This document shows positions 42,747 to 50,303 of a DNA stretch of 64,000 nucleotides, piece after piece. Position numbers and translations under genes: made by a program. The notes below the pieces were generated by a model that ran no database searches, was not told the DNA's origin, and saw only the letters and a list, made by a program, of their open reading frames with translations. This stretch comes from Anaerovibrio sp. JC8 (GTDB lineage: Bacteria; Bacillota; Negativicutes; Selenomonadales; Selenomonadaceae): the NCBI RefSeq assembly GCF_002100115.1, contig NZ_ANBM01000004.1:186001-250000 (forward strand), given 5' to 3'. The number at the start of each line of letters is the position of its first letter. The stretch's first letter is position 1.

Positions 42747-43602
42747 AGTATCCCTCCTCTTGCAAAATCTTTTCATTAAATGATATTTCAGAAACTGGAT
42801 GTGCCTTTCGTTTTTCCTCAGGCGGCAATTTCATGTAGTCTCCATACAGAAAATGTAAATATTCTTCATATTTTCTCGTACCTTGCAATTTAGCCCCAGC
42901 AAACTCTAAGGTAACAGTATCTTCATACCACTCACGCTTGTAGCCATATGTATCGTTGCAAGCAGGAAAAGTCAAGCACTTCACCCACTCGGATTTGTAA
43001 CGGTTACGATGATCAATATAAGAAGCATATTTATCTTTCAATATTCTCTCATCAATCTTTGCCAATACGCTATAAGCAAGTTTTTCTAAACCACTTGATT
43101 TTGTCACACCTACCACAGAATAAAAGGCTTTTCGATAAAGAAAGCTATGAAAATTTGTAAGCGCACGGTGCAGATAAAACTCTGGCACATTATCACATAC
43201 AAAAACATCCAAGAAGATGCCTTGCTCATAAGGCATAAATTCCTGCCCTAAACGTATAAACTTAGTCCCCTTCATGCGTAGTTTGCCATACCCCCAGCGA
43301 TAACCTGGGGTACGAAAAAGATCCTGGAAATAATAGTTCTCCGGATTCAACTCTGAGTCGCAAACCCTCACCCATTCATCGTAGGCTGGACGGTTCATGA
43401 TGACATCCGCATCATCATCCCAAGGAATGAAGCCACCATGGCGTATAGCACCAAGCAAAGTACCTCCATCAATGCTGTACTTAATCCCATGTTTCTGGCA
43501 AATGCGATCAAATTCTTTCAGCAGACATAGCTCCGTGAATTGTACTTTACGCAATTCTTCACTTGTAAGGAAGTGACGTTTCTTGCCGTCTGCATTCCCC
43601 AT
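42739..43602 (-). CDS. LicD-family phosphotransferase
   Basis: A 287-residue LicD/FKRP-type enzyme: KYSIDGGTLLGAIRHGGFIP, WDDDADVIMNRPAYDEW (acidic metal cluster), FLDVFVCDNVPE. LicD proteins transfer phosphocholine, or another phospho-alcohol, from a CDP carrier to a sugar hydroxyl. The immediate downstream overlap with the LicC-SHMT gene implies that its donor is whatever that fusion makes, which may not be choline. The start has GGGGGATGG upstream. Confidence 0.9.
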   Translation of the reverse strand: MGNADGKKRHFLTSEELRKVQFTELCLLKEFDRICQKHGIKYSIDGGTLLGAIRHGGFIPWDDDADVIMNRPAYDEWVRVCDSELNPENYYFQDLFRTPGYRWGYGKLRMKGTKFIRLGQEFMPYEQGIFLDVFVCDNVPEFYLHRALTNFHSFLYRKAFYSVVGVTKSSGLEKLAYSVLAKIDERILKDKYASYIDHRNRYKSEWVKCLTFPACNDTYGYKREWYEDTVTLEFAGAKLQGTRKYEEYLHFLYGDYMKLPPEEKRKAHPVSEISFNEKILQEEGYYE

Positions 43603-43647
43603 ACATCCATCCCCCTCTTTTGCCTCTCTTAGACATCAATGAGCAAT

Positions 43648-44841
43648 TTAGCATTCACTTTTTCCAGTTTTTATCCTTCTCCATTTTATGTTATTTCTTA
43701 TGACTCTGCTAGGGATACCAGCACAAATACTATTAGACGGCACGGATTTATTCACTAGGGACAATGCGCCAATTATAGTACCCTCACCTATACTACAACC
43801 AGGCAACAGAGTGCTTCCTAAGCCTAACCAAACATGGTTACCTGTGACAATCGGCATGGAATTATCGATAATGCTGTTTGTGTTTACATCGATTATTTCA
43901 TGACTGCCAGCATCCATTTTGATGTAAAAGGAGAACATATTATCTTCGCCAATTTCTATCTTAGATCGTTCGCACCCAATTTGGAAATTAGAGTTCATTG
44001 TGGTTCCGTCTCCGATAGAAATCATACCTCCATCCGCAGCAATTCTCCCGTTGTACTGTAACCTTATTTTTGTTCCTAGCTTAACAGTAGCATGTCTAGC
44101 TGCATCACAGATAGTTCTATTACCAATACTACAATTATTCCCAATATATAAAGACGATTCTTCCTTGGCAGAAACCTTTGCTTCTTCTCCTATAGTAGTG
44201 CTATCACCTATAATGATAAAACTCTTTTGACCTATTAGAGAACTTTTTTTCGATAGACAGGAATGCCTGCCAACTATAATATTTGCTTCTTCAGCCCAAA
44301 CAAATGAGGACTCGTGTAATAGTGTATTTTTACTAATAGTAATCCTGCTTCCTTGAGATGCAAATATGCGCACTTTGGAATGAATTACTACACCTGATTC
44401 AATCAAAATTTCTGATGTTTTATCTGCAAAAATATGAGTGTCTTCCGCAATAGCAGTATGAGGAGATATTTTTTTACACCCATTGGATTTTATAATATCC
44501 ATTGGTAAGTCGTCTAAAAACAATGGACTTATAACTCCTAAGCTGTCTATATTGTATTGGCTTAACTCTTTAACTATTTCTTCGCTAAATTGCCAACCGA
44601 CAGCAACAATTACAGTACCAAAATGTTCTGTTATTAACTCTTCGATTCTAAGAACAGGTTTATTACATAATACGGTAGGATTTTCATACTTATTAGAAAC
44701 AAGAAAAGCTTTTACTCGTCCGTCAGAATTTTCTAAAAATTCACATATTCTTTCTGCAATTGTTTTAGCACCATATATAAAAACCGCCTTATCTGAGCAA
44801 ATAGATTTTAGTTGTCGTCTCGTATTTATTATTTTATGCAT
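43648..44841 (-). CDS. Left-handed beta-helix (hexapeptide) acyltransferase with N-terminal Rossmann-like module
   Basis: A 397-residue protein. Residues 18-105 are a PglD_N-like module in degenerate form (KAVFIYGAKTIAERICEFL, VKAFLVSNKYE, TVIVAVGWQFSEE). From about 125 to 390 it is a hexapeptide-repeat beta helix of unusual length (many I-G-x-x-x-x turns such as IGDSTTIGEEAKVSAKE), ending like sugar O-acetyltransferases: GNHVWLGLGSTLLPGCSIGE and AGIPSRVIRNN. It would transfer an acetyl or other acyl from CoA. Begins the LicD/LicC operon. Confidence 0.85.
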   Translation of the reverse strand: MHKIINTRRQLKSICSDKAVFIYGAKTIAERICEFLENSDGRVKAFLVSNKYENPTVLCNKPVLRIEELITEHFGTVIVAVGWQFSEEIVKELSQYNIDSLGVISPLFLDDLPMDIIKSNGCKKISPHTAIAEDTHIFADKTSEILIESGVVIHSKVRIFASQGSRITISKNTLLHESSFVWAEEANIIVGRHSCLSKKSSLIGQKSFIIIGDSTTIGEEAKVSAKEESSLYIGNNCSIGNRTICDAARHATVKLGTKIRLQYNGRIAADGGMISIGDGTTMNSNFQIGCERSKIEIGEDNMFSFYIKMDAGSHEIIDVNTNSIIDNSMPIVTGNHVWLGLGSTLLPGCSIGEGTIIGALSLVNKSVPSNSICAGIPSRVIRNNIKWRRIKTGKSEC

Positions 44842-44936
44842 ATACCAAACTTCCTGTCCCTTCCCCTACGGCCAGTCCAGTGCTCCGGAGTTGCTGCCTT
44901 TTGCAGTCTCATATACATCACCACAAAACCTCACAC

Positions 44937-45029
44937 TCATACACCGTTGCTTTGTTTATTATTAACATATTGTTCACATAACTCAATCAAGTCCTTCTTT
45001 ACTCTTAAAGAATCTCCATTATTTTCCAT
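44937..45029 (-). CDS. Small open frame (30 aa), low confidence
   Basis: Starts ATG 45029 inside the end of the zinc-ribbon gene and reads MENNGDSLRVKKDLIELCEQ then a short tail to TGA at 44937. It has amphipathic-helix character (DLIELCEQYVNN). It might be a real small protein coupled to the zinc-ribbon gene, or the out-of-frame end of a longer one. The ribosome site is weak. The remaining spacer 44842-44936 holds nothing I recognise. Confidence 0.3.
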   Translation of the reverse strand: MENNGDSLRVKKDLIELCEQYVNNKQSNGV

Positions 45030-45282
45030 TACTATCCATCTTTTCTAAACAAGAACACTCCTTTGAAGATAAATAGCACAATAGTGCAGTCTTTACGTCA
45101 TCAACTGTATATTGTCTTAATTCTTTCGGTGAAGCCGAACCAACCAGTTTATGATATGCTCTTAAAGATATTACATAATCGCCACAAGATGAACAGTAAT
45201 ACCCCTTCATTCTGTTTTCATTCATTAAATCTGTCTTAGCAATCAATCCACAAATTTGGCAAATCTCATCATCTTTTTCCAT
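45019..45282 (-). CDS. Zinc-ribbon protein of unknown function
   Basis: An 87-residue protein with CQICGLIAK and YYCSSCGDYVIS, two CxxC pairs expected to bind one zinc, then a helical C-terminus. I recognise no family beyond that. It lies 12 bases after the DUF2971 gene and has an AGAGG ribosome site, so the two likely form an operon. Possibly a nucleic-acid or protein-binding partner in a defence-like pair (inference). Confidence 0.7.
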   Translation of the reverse strand: MEKDDEICQICGLIAKTDLMNENRMKGYYCSSCGDYVISLRAYHKLVGSASPKELRQYTVDDVKTALLCYLSSKECSCLEKMDSNGK

Positions 45283-45294
45283 AAAATACCTCTT

Positions 45295-46323
45295 TTAAAA
45301 TCTTAATGGAATTTTAGACTTCACAATATTACTTTCTTCTATTTTTATGCCTTTTGACTTTAGGTATTCTAATACTACTTTACCGTCACATTTCGTTGTA
45401 GGACTCAAATGTATTTTACATATACTATCCTGCGGTATAGCCATTTCAATATAAGGTCTAAGCATACCATCAATCAACTTATACCTATTGCTATACTCAC
45501 CTACAAATGCTAGAGTGTCCCAATCTGATTTCTCTGACATAGTGAATTTCTTAGTAATTACTATTCTGCTCTCCTGTTCATTAGAAAAAGACGGATCTTT
45601 CATAAATAGTGCCATTGGAAATATTACGCGTTTATAAAATTCATTTCCCCAAAACATATCCAAAACCTTATTGTCATCATCACCACAAAATTTTTTGTAT
45701 GTCTCTAATCCTTTCATTAAGATTTCTTCGAATAACTTTACTTGTTGGTCAGCATCATAAATAACCTTGCCAATGTACTTATTACATCTTACCGCAACGA
45801 TTGAATCATGTGCCTTACGGTATTCATATATTTTATCGTAGTAACCAGCACATTTGTCTATATTGAATTTTATACATACGCCATCACCTTTAGAATAATA
45901 TTTCCACATATCCAAAGAATCTTCTTTAGTTGAAAATGAACAAACATAAACCTCATTACTGTGCAAATAAGAATCAACAGGATTTCTTCCCCATGGGGTT
46001 GTTGGTGTACTAAGTTCTCTTTTGTTATTATCTACAATATCTTTAAATACATTCAAAAAATGCCCATCTTTTTCAAGTGTAACTTGTTTTATGCAGTAAT
46101 CCAGTGCTTTACTAAATTCATTGTGCAAGTATTTAACTTCTTTTTCGTCATTTAACACATCTATTCTACTTAAATGCATAGATGCACTATCAATTATCCC
46201 CATCATTCCCTTTAATGTCGTATAATGAAACATGTTATCTACATTTTCATAAAAAATACCTGTTTCATTTATTATTTTTTCCAAATCTTCTTCAAGTTCT
46301 GTATATGTGTATTTCTCTGTCAT
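45295..46323 (-). CDS. DUF2971-family protein
   Basis: A 342-residue cytosolic protein. The DUF2971 hallmarks are FHYTTLKGMMGIIDSASMHLSR, then VLNDEKEVKYL, YVCSFSTKEDSLDMWKYYSKG and the late SNEQESRIVI block. The function is not established; the domain is common in accessory and defence-type neighbourhoods, and its H-Y-T...E arrangement recalls ADP-ribosyltransferase folds (inference by pattern only). The start has GGGGGATTAACT. Base composition is low in GC relative to the acyl operon. Confidence 0.75.
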   Translation of the reverse strand: MTEKYTYTELEEDLEKIINETGIFYENVDNMFHYTTLKGMMGIIDSASMHLSRIDVLNDEKEVKYLHNEFSKALDYCIKQVTLEKDGHFLNVFKDIVDNNKRELSTPTTPWGRNPVDSYLHSNEVYVCSFSTKEDSLDMWKYYSKGDGVCIKFNIDKCAGYYDKIYEYRKAHDSIVAVRCNKYIGKVIYDADQQVKLFEEILMKGLETYKKFCGDDDNKVLDMFWGNEFYKRVIFPMALFMKDPSFSNEQESRIVITKKFTMSEKSDWDTLAFVGEYSNRYKLIDGMLRPYIEMAIPQDSICKIHLSPTTKCDGKVVLEYLKSKGIKIEESNIVKSKIPLRF

Positions 46324-46355
46324 AGTTAATCCCCCGCTTCAACATAGTTTTTACA

Positions 46356-46451
46356 TTAAGTCTCACTGTACGTCTCGCGGCTTCCACAATTATTCGCAAC
46401 AGTCACTGCTGCATAAATAGCATCCAGCATGCTCTCCTCATTAGTATTACC
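46356..46451 (-). pseudogene. Possible coding relic in a 393-base spacer
   Basis: The gap 46324-46716 holds no full gene. Its minus strand contains a 32-codon open stretch ESMLDAIYAAVTVANNCGS and RETYSET before a stop at 46356, without a proper start; the composition looks like the end of a protein, but I cannot name it. The rest of the gap holds the ATPase terminator and a repeat (46582-46684). Confidence 0.22.
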
Positions 46452-46581
46452 TTAGGCCTTTCTATACTGGCTCCTCCGTGTATTTCTTGTTGCACATATA
46501 TATCCATCACAATTTATTCCCTGCAGTATCTATCGAAAGGGACAAATTTAATCTAAAGCCACAAATACCTTTACTTATACA

Positions 46582-46666
46582 ATTCTATCATCCTCCAGCG
46601 TAATCCTGCAAAAACAAGATATTTCTTTCCAACTGTGCCAAATTTGGGGCAAAAGAAAACTGCTGC
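46582..46666. repeat. 85-base direct repeat, copy A
   Basis: About 90 percent identical over 85 bases to 48139-48223 (both begin ATTCTATCAT and end AAAACTGCTGC, containing CAGCGTAATCCTGCAAAAAC). Copies lie just beyond the 3' ends of two neighbouring minus-strand genes (ATPase and hipA), so each includes the terminator hairpin arm and about 60 conserved bases past it. Confidence 0.8.
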
Positions 46667-46684
46667 ACATCGTACAACAGTTTT
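46651..46684 (-). terminator. Terminator after the DUF4143 ATPase gene
   Basis: On the minus strand AAAACTGTTG and CAGCAGTTTT form a stem with one mismatch, closed by a nine-base loop and followed by TTTTCTTTT. It lies 32 bases after the ATPase stop codon. Confidence 0.75.
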
Positions 46685-46716
46685 ACGACAATTCTTTTGT
46701 TTAACCATAAAAGATA

Positions 46717-48024
46717 TCATTTTATAAATCTCAGTAAAAAATCTGCAATACCTATTATAGTAAATCCATTTTCATCGTATGTCTCGCTAATCGGCTTATT
46801 TATAACCAAGACCTTCTTAATCTGATCATTCAATTTTAAATATGGCCTTATTTCCCGGTCTCTGGTATCCGCATTAGAAATATCCGCAGTAACTTGAATG
46901 TAATATGCCCTGCGCCCATTGGTGGCATAGAAGTCCACTTCATTGTTCTTCCTTATTGATTTATGATTTGCATCTTTTTCTACGGTATCAAACGCCCCTA
47001 CATTTACAGAATAACCATGGTAACATAGTTCATTGTAAACAATGTTCTCAAGCATCTGTCCTTCATCTGGAAATGCAAAGTTTAGTCTGGCATTACGCAG
47101 GCCAGTGTCACAAAAATAATACTTTCTTAAGGCTCCGATCTCTTTTCTTCCCTTCAAATCATATCTTTTTGCTTCTCTTATCAAAAATGCATCTTTGAAA
47201 TAGCCTATATATTTTTCTACTGTAGCCTTATCTATTTTTTCATGCCTAACACTGGCAAATGTATTGGCAATTTTTTCAGCATTTAACAACGAACCTGTGG
47301 ATGAACTTATAATATTGCACAATTCATCCAAGGCCTCTCCCTTATTCAGCTGGTTTCTCTCAACAATATCGCTGAAATATGTTGTAAAAAACAAGTTCTT
47401 TAAGTATTCTTTTCGTTCGTCTTCTATCTTCAATACAGCCAACGGCATACCGCCAAACTGCATGTAAGTATATATTGAATCTGTTGGCGAACCTCCTATG
47501 TAGCCATGATATTCCTCAAAAGATAAAGGGGACAAGTTTATATTAGTGGCCTTATCTCTAAACTCGGTGACAATATCAGAGGACAACATCTTTGAATTAG
47601 AACCTGTCACATAAAGGTCGATATTCTTTTCCCGTGAAAGTCCTAATACCACATCTACAAATGAAATAGTTTCCGAATCCTTAGCACCAGCAAGAACATG
47701 CACGCCACCAGTAAGATTAGGATTAACAATTGAGTAAACTTTCTGTATTTCATCAATAAAAACATAATAAGTATCTCTATCGGCACACTTTGCCCTAATA
47801 TACGTTCCTAATTCCAAGGGATCACGATATCTGGCATTTTGGTCGTCATCAAGTTCTAATATAATTATTCTATTTTCAGGCACATTTTTAGATAGAAGAT
47901 ATTCCCTGAATATTTCTTTTAAAAGAAATGATTTTCCGCAACGCCTTATACCAGTTATTACCTTTGGGAAGCCGTTATTTTGTGAATTAATTAGTTGATT
48001 TAGATATTTGTCTCTCTTTATCAT
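46717..48024 (-). CDS. AAA ATPase with DUF4143 domain
   Basis: A 435-residue protein of the AAA_14/DUF4143 type. Walker A is ITGIRRCGKSFLLKEIF, Walker B is YYVFIDEIQKV, sensor YVTGSNSKML; the C-terminal DUF4143 region has RKYYFCDTGLRNARL and the nuclease-like NEVDFYATNGRRAYYIQV (E-V-D-F ... Y-x-Q). Such proteins are widespread in anaerobes and their role is unknown. The promoter region carries two TGTAGA/TCTACA palindromes. Flanked by the two copies of an 85-base repeat, so it may be a small mobile cassette. Confidence 0.9.
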   Translation of the reverse strand: MIKRDKYLNQLINSQNNGFPKVITGIRRCGKSFLLKEIFREYLLSKNVPENRIIILELDDDQNARYRDPLELGTYIRAKCADRDTYYVFIDEIQKVYSIVNPNLTGGVHVLAGAKDSETISFVDVVLGLSREKNIDLYVTGSNSKMLSSDIVTEFRDKATNINLSPLSFEEYHGYIGGSPTDSIYTYMQFGGMPLAVLKIEDERKEYLKNLFFTTYFSDIVERNQLNKGEALDELCNIISSSTGSLLNAEKIANTFASVRHEKIDKATVEKYIGYFKDAFLIREAKRYDLKGRKEIGALRKYYFCDTGLRNARLNFAFPDEGQMLENIVYNELCYHGYSVNVGAFDTVEKDANHKSIRKNNEVDFYATNGRRAYYIQVTADISNADTRDREIRPYLKLNDQIKKVLVINKPISETYDENGFTIIGIADFLLRFIK

Positions 48025-48038
48025 ACAATCTCCTAAAA

Positions 48039-48052
48039 TGTAGAATTCTACA
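48039..48052. promoter_or_regulatory. Palindromic operator 1 (TGTAGAATTCTACA)
   Basis: Perfect 14-base palindrome about 15 bases upstream of the ATPase start, between the likely -10 box and the ribosome site; binding here would block transcription. See the matching site at 48103. Confidence 0.6.
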
Positions 48053-48066
48053 GTTTTGCTGATTGT

Positions 48067-48096
48067 ATTTTATCATTATATCCTACAATAATTCAA
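48067..48096 (-). promoter_or_regulatory. Probable sigma-A promoter of the ATPase gene
   Basis: Minus-strand TTGAAT (48096-48091) and TAAAAT (48072-48067) with an 18-base spacer; a TATAAT at 48080-48075 is an alternative -10. It is bracketed by the two operator-like palindromes. Confidence 0.5.
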
Positions 48097-48102
48097 TAAA
48101 AA

Positions 48103-48116
48103 TGTAGAAATCTACA
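48103..48116. promoter_or_regulatory. Palindromic operator 2 (TGTAGAAATCTACA)
   Basis: Second copy of the TGTAGA-N2-TCTACA palindrome, centred 64 bases (about six helical turns) from the first, upstream of the -35. A half site (TCCTACA) lies between them at 48081. Confidence 0.6.
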
Positions 48117-48138
48117 ATTTTTGTGTTTTCCATGAAAA

Positions 48139-48223
48139 ATTCTATCATTCCCCAGCGTAATCCTGCAAAAACGAGATATTTCTTTTCCTACTGCGCCAAG
48201 TTTGGGCAAAAGAAAACTGCTGC
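48139..48223. repeat. 85-base direct repeat, copy B
   Basis: Partner of 46582-46666. It contains one arm of the hipA terminator. See copy A. Confidence 0.8.
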
Positions 48224-48241
48224 TTCTCAAATGCAGCAGTT
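48207..48241 (-). terminator. Terminator after hipA
   Basis: On the minus strand AACTGCTGC and GCAGCAGTT form a perfect nine-base stem with a nine-base loop, followed by TTTCTTTTG. It starts 32 bases after the hipA stop codon. Confidence 0.82.
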
Positions 48242-48272
48242 ATATAAAAATAATATATTCAAATTATCAAAT

Positions 48273-49517
48273 TTACTTTTCGACCATACTAAATGCTGCG
48301 TACATTTTTTCTATTGCATTTCGGCTTAACCCATTATTTTTAGCTAATTCACGCCAATTATCTTTAACAATCCTAAACATATCCGCAGCAATACTCTTAG
48401 CTTCATGCAGATCAATATCATAATATTGTGCCGTTTCTAATGCCAAATCAACATCTACCGTAGATTCCTTATCATCCACCATCAATGACAAATTATCGCC
48501 GTAAGGTACTGGATTGACATCATACAACGGAGATAAACGCCACCCCTGAGGGGTATACACAAATCCGTGATTTCTTAAATGATCATCCGTATTATTTACG
48601 GCCATACTAAACACAATCCTTCTCCACAATTCAATCAAATCCAGCTTTGGCTTGCAGCCATTGGCGCGAATAAAGGCCGCAATATCCAGATAGCTACTGT
48701 CATTTTCGCCATCGACTTTTCCCAACAATGACATTGCAGAAGAAAAATGAATTCTCCTTTTGCCCTCTCTATCAAATCTCTTGACAATAAATGTTGCTCC
48801 ATTTGCTGAAAAGGTCTCCAATCGAGCTTCCGGAACATTTAATCCACACATTTTTGCCAAATCATGCACTACCATTTCCCAGGCTCCACTATTAAAAGTA
48901 TCGTGTTTTGAAGGAAACTTAGCAATCCACAATACACCATCTGTATCCTGCACCGTAGCCTTCGGTCTGGCGCCCCCCAATGATGAACCTGGGGCCAATA
49001 ATTGATTTAGCCATTTTTCTTCAAAACCGTCCTCATCATTTTCAAAGGAAAAAGCAGCTGCCTCCAGCGTCCTCAATGTAACCCAGGGTGGTGTAGCCAA
49101 AGACTTATCAGAAGCTTCAAAATGCTCTCCACCATCTACCGAGAATCGTAACGCCCCCATACGCGCTTCGTCATATACACCTAGTAGATAGTCTGACTCA
49201 GTCAATTTATTAGGGCGTCTATTTTCCTTGCGGGCATTTATTGCTTCCCGCCTTTGCAACAGTAGTCTTCCCCACCTATCTGGGCATGAATCAGAAAACA
49301 AGCCAAATAGTTGCTTTCCCAATGGTGTATATTGGCGGCCTCTATACAGATAAAGCTCCGGATCAAGAGTAATGCCGGCACCATTATTTAATAACCATTT
49401 ATCATCATATTCAAAGGAAAATTTTTCTGTTCTTTTATCTCCGTCAACATAAAGCCGACCTAAGATAATAGGATTAGTACTACTCCAGTTTTCATACACC
49501 CATATTGTCCTGCTCAT
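48273..49517 (-). CDS. hipA: HipA-family kinase (toxin)
   Basis: A 414-residue protein with the HipA N-terminal subdomain (TIWVYENW ... LLLQRREAI) and the HipA-like kinase core: SLGGARPKA, WIAKFPSKHDTFNSGAWE, FIVKRFDREGKRRIHF, the catalytic loop VNNTDDHLRNHGF, and the metal-binding YDVNP. HipA kinases phosphorylate glutamyl-tRNA synthetase or other targets and cause growth arrest unless bound by HipB. The gene overlaps hipB; ATG 49517 is chosen (MSRTIWV) since the longer frame runs into hipB. Full-length, catalytic residues intact. Confidence 0.9.
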   Translation of the reverse strand: MSRTIWVYENWSSTNPIILGRLYVDGDKRTEKFSFEYDDKWLLNNGAGITLDPELYLYRGRQYTPLGKQLFGLFSDSCPDRWGRLLLQRREAINARKENRRPNKLTESDYLLGVYDEARMGALRFSVDGGEHFEASDKSLATPPWVTLRTLEAAAFSFENDEDGFEEKWLNQLLAPGSSLGGARPKATVQDTDGVLWIAKFPSKHDTFNSGAWEMVVHDLAKMCGLNVPEARLETFSANGATFIVKRFDREGKRRIHFSSAMSLLGKVDGENDSSYLDIAAFIRANGCKPKLDLIELWRRIVFSMAVNNTDDHLRNHGFVYTPQGWRLSPLYDVNPVPYGDNLSLMVDDKESTVDVDLALETAQYYDIDLHEAKSIAADMFRIVKDNWRELAKNNGLSRNAIEKMYAAFSMVEK

Positions 49518-49839
49518 TATCCATTTTTCTCCTTGGGGCACGTTTTTTAGGCATAATGTCTAAGTCTTGTAGTTTTCTTCCCAATTCATCATCTTTTGCT
49601 ATTAAAATCAAATCTTTATCCATACCATTCAATGCGTGAAGGACTGCCGCATAAATACCTATGGCTACAGATGGAGATCCCTTTTCTACAGACCATATTG
49701 TGGCCCGGCTTACACCTGCCCGTTCTGCCACTAAAGCCACCGATATTTTACGTCTTAGACGTGCTAATTTTATCTGTTCTCCAAGCTTTGACAAATATTC
49801 TTGGGTTTTGGGCATAATAACAACTTTTCTGGCAGCCAT
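49492..49839 (-). CDS. hipB: HipB-type XRE-family antitoxin/repressor
   Basis: A 115-residue protein with a helix-turn-helix: LGEQIKLARLRRKISVALVAERAGVSRATIW (read in parts) and VEKGSPSVAIGIYAAVLHAL. The acidic C-terminal tail is usual for HipB. It starts at ATG 49839 with GGAGATGA and ends within hipA. It should neutralise HipA and repress the operon through the inverted repeat at its promoter. Confidence 0.88.
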   Translation of the reverse strand: MAARKVVIMPKTQEYLSKLGEQIKLARLRRKISVALVAERAGVSRATIWSVEKGSPSVAIGIYAAVLHALNGMDKDLILIAKDDELGRKLQDLDIMPKKRAPRRKMDNEQDNMGV

Positions 49840-49885
49840 ATATTCATCTCCGCATCAACAATTCAAACTTCTCCGTTCTTTTATC

Positions 49886-49931
49886 GTCTATTATTTTAAA
49901 CTATATAAGATAAATGTCAATAATAGTAGAC
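49886..49931 (-). promoter_or_regulatory. hipBA promoter with flanking inverted repeat
   Basis: Minus-strand TTGACA (49920-49915), a 16-base spacer, then TAAAAT (49898-49893). GTCTATTATT (49886-49895) and AATAATAGTAGAC (49919-49931) are inverted repeats flanking the promoter, a natural HipB operator. Confidence 0.65.
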
Positions 49932-49960
49932 ATTATTTGATATTTGCAGCCTACACCACT

Positions 49961-50263
49961 TCATGCTATCAATACCTTTTCTCTCATAACAGTTTTATAA
50001 AATTCACTATCTTGGTTTATTTCATTTATCTCAAAAACATCAACCTTTTTATTGAAGGTAGCGCGTAGTTCTTCGCCTAAAGCAAAAATTTGTGTCAATT
50101 TAAATCCTTCGCCACCGATAACGAGAAAATCCATGTCGCTACTCTCATCAGCTTCACCTCGTGCATACGAACCAAATAAATAAATCTCTTTTACTTTATA
50201 TTTATCTGCTAAAGGTTTTACTAGATAAGTTATATTTTCCAATGTAACAACATTCTTATCCAT
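49961..50263 (-). CDS. MNT-type minimal nucleotidyltransferase (MntA-like)
   Basis: A 100-residue protein with the polymerase-beta-type signature LFGSYARGEADESSDMDFLV (GS-x9-D-x-D). Such proteins usually pair with a HEPN toxin and AMPylate it; no HEPN gene is next to it here, the neighbours being hipB and ugd. The ATG 50263 has AAGGTGG upstream; the longer frame adds five codons. A TATAAT-like box lies just upstream in the 40-base gap to ugd. Confidence 0.82.
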   Translation of the reverse strand: MDKNVVTLENITYLVKPLADKYKVKEIYLFGSYARGEADESSDMDFLVIGGEGFKLTQIFALGEELRATFNKKVDVFEINEINQDSEFYKTVMREKVLIA

Positions 50264-50303
50264 CTTTCCACCTTCCACAATGTATAATTATATCCAGTAT
50301 ACT

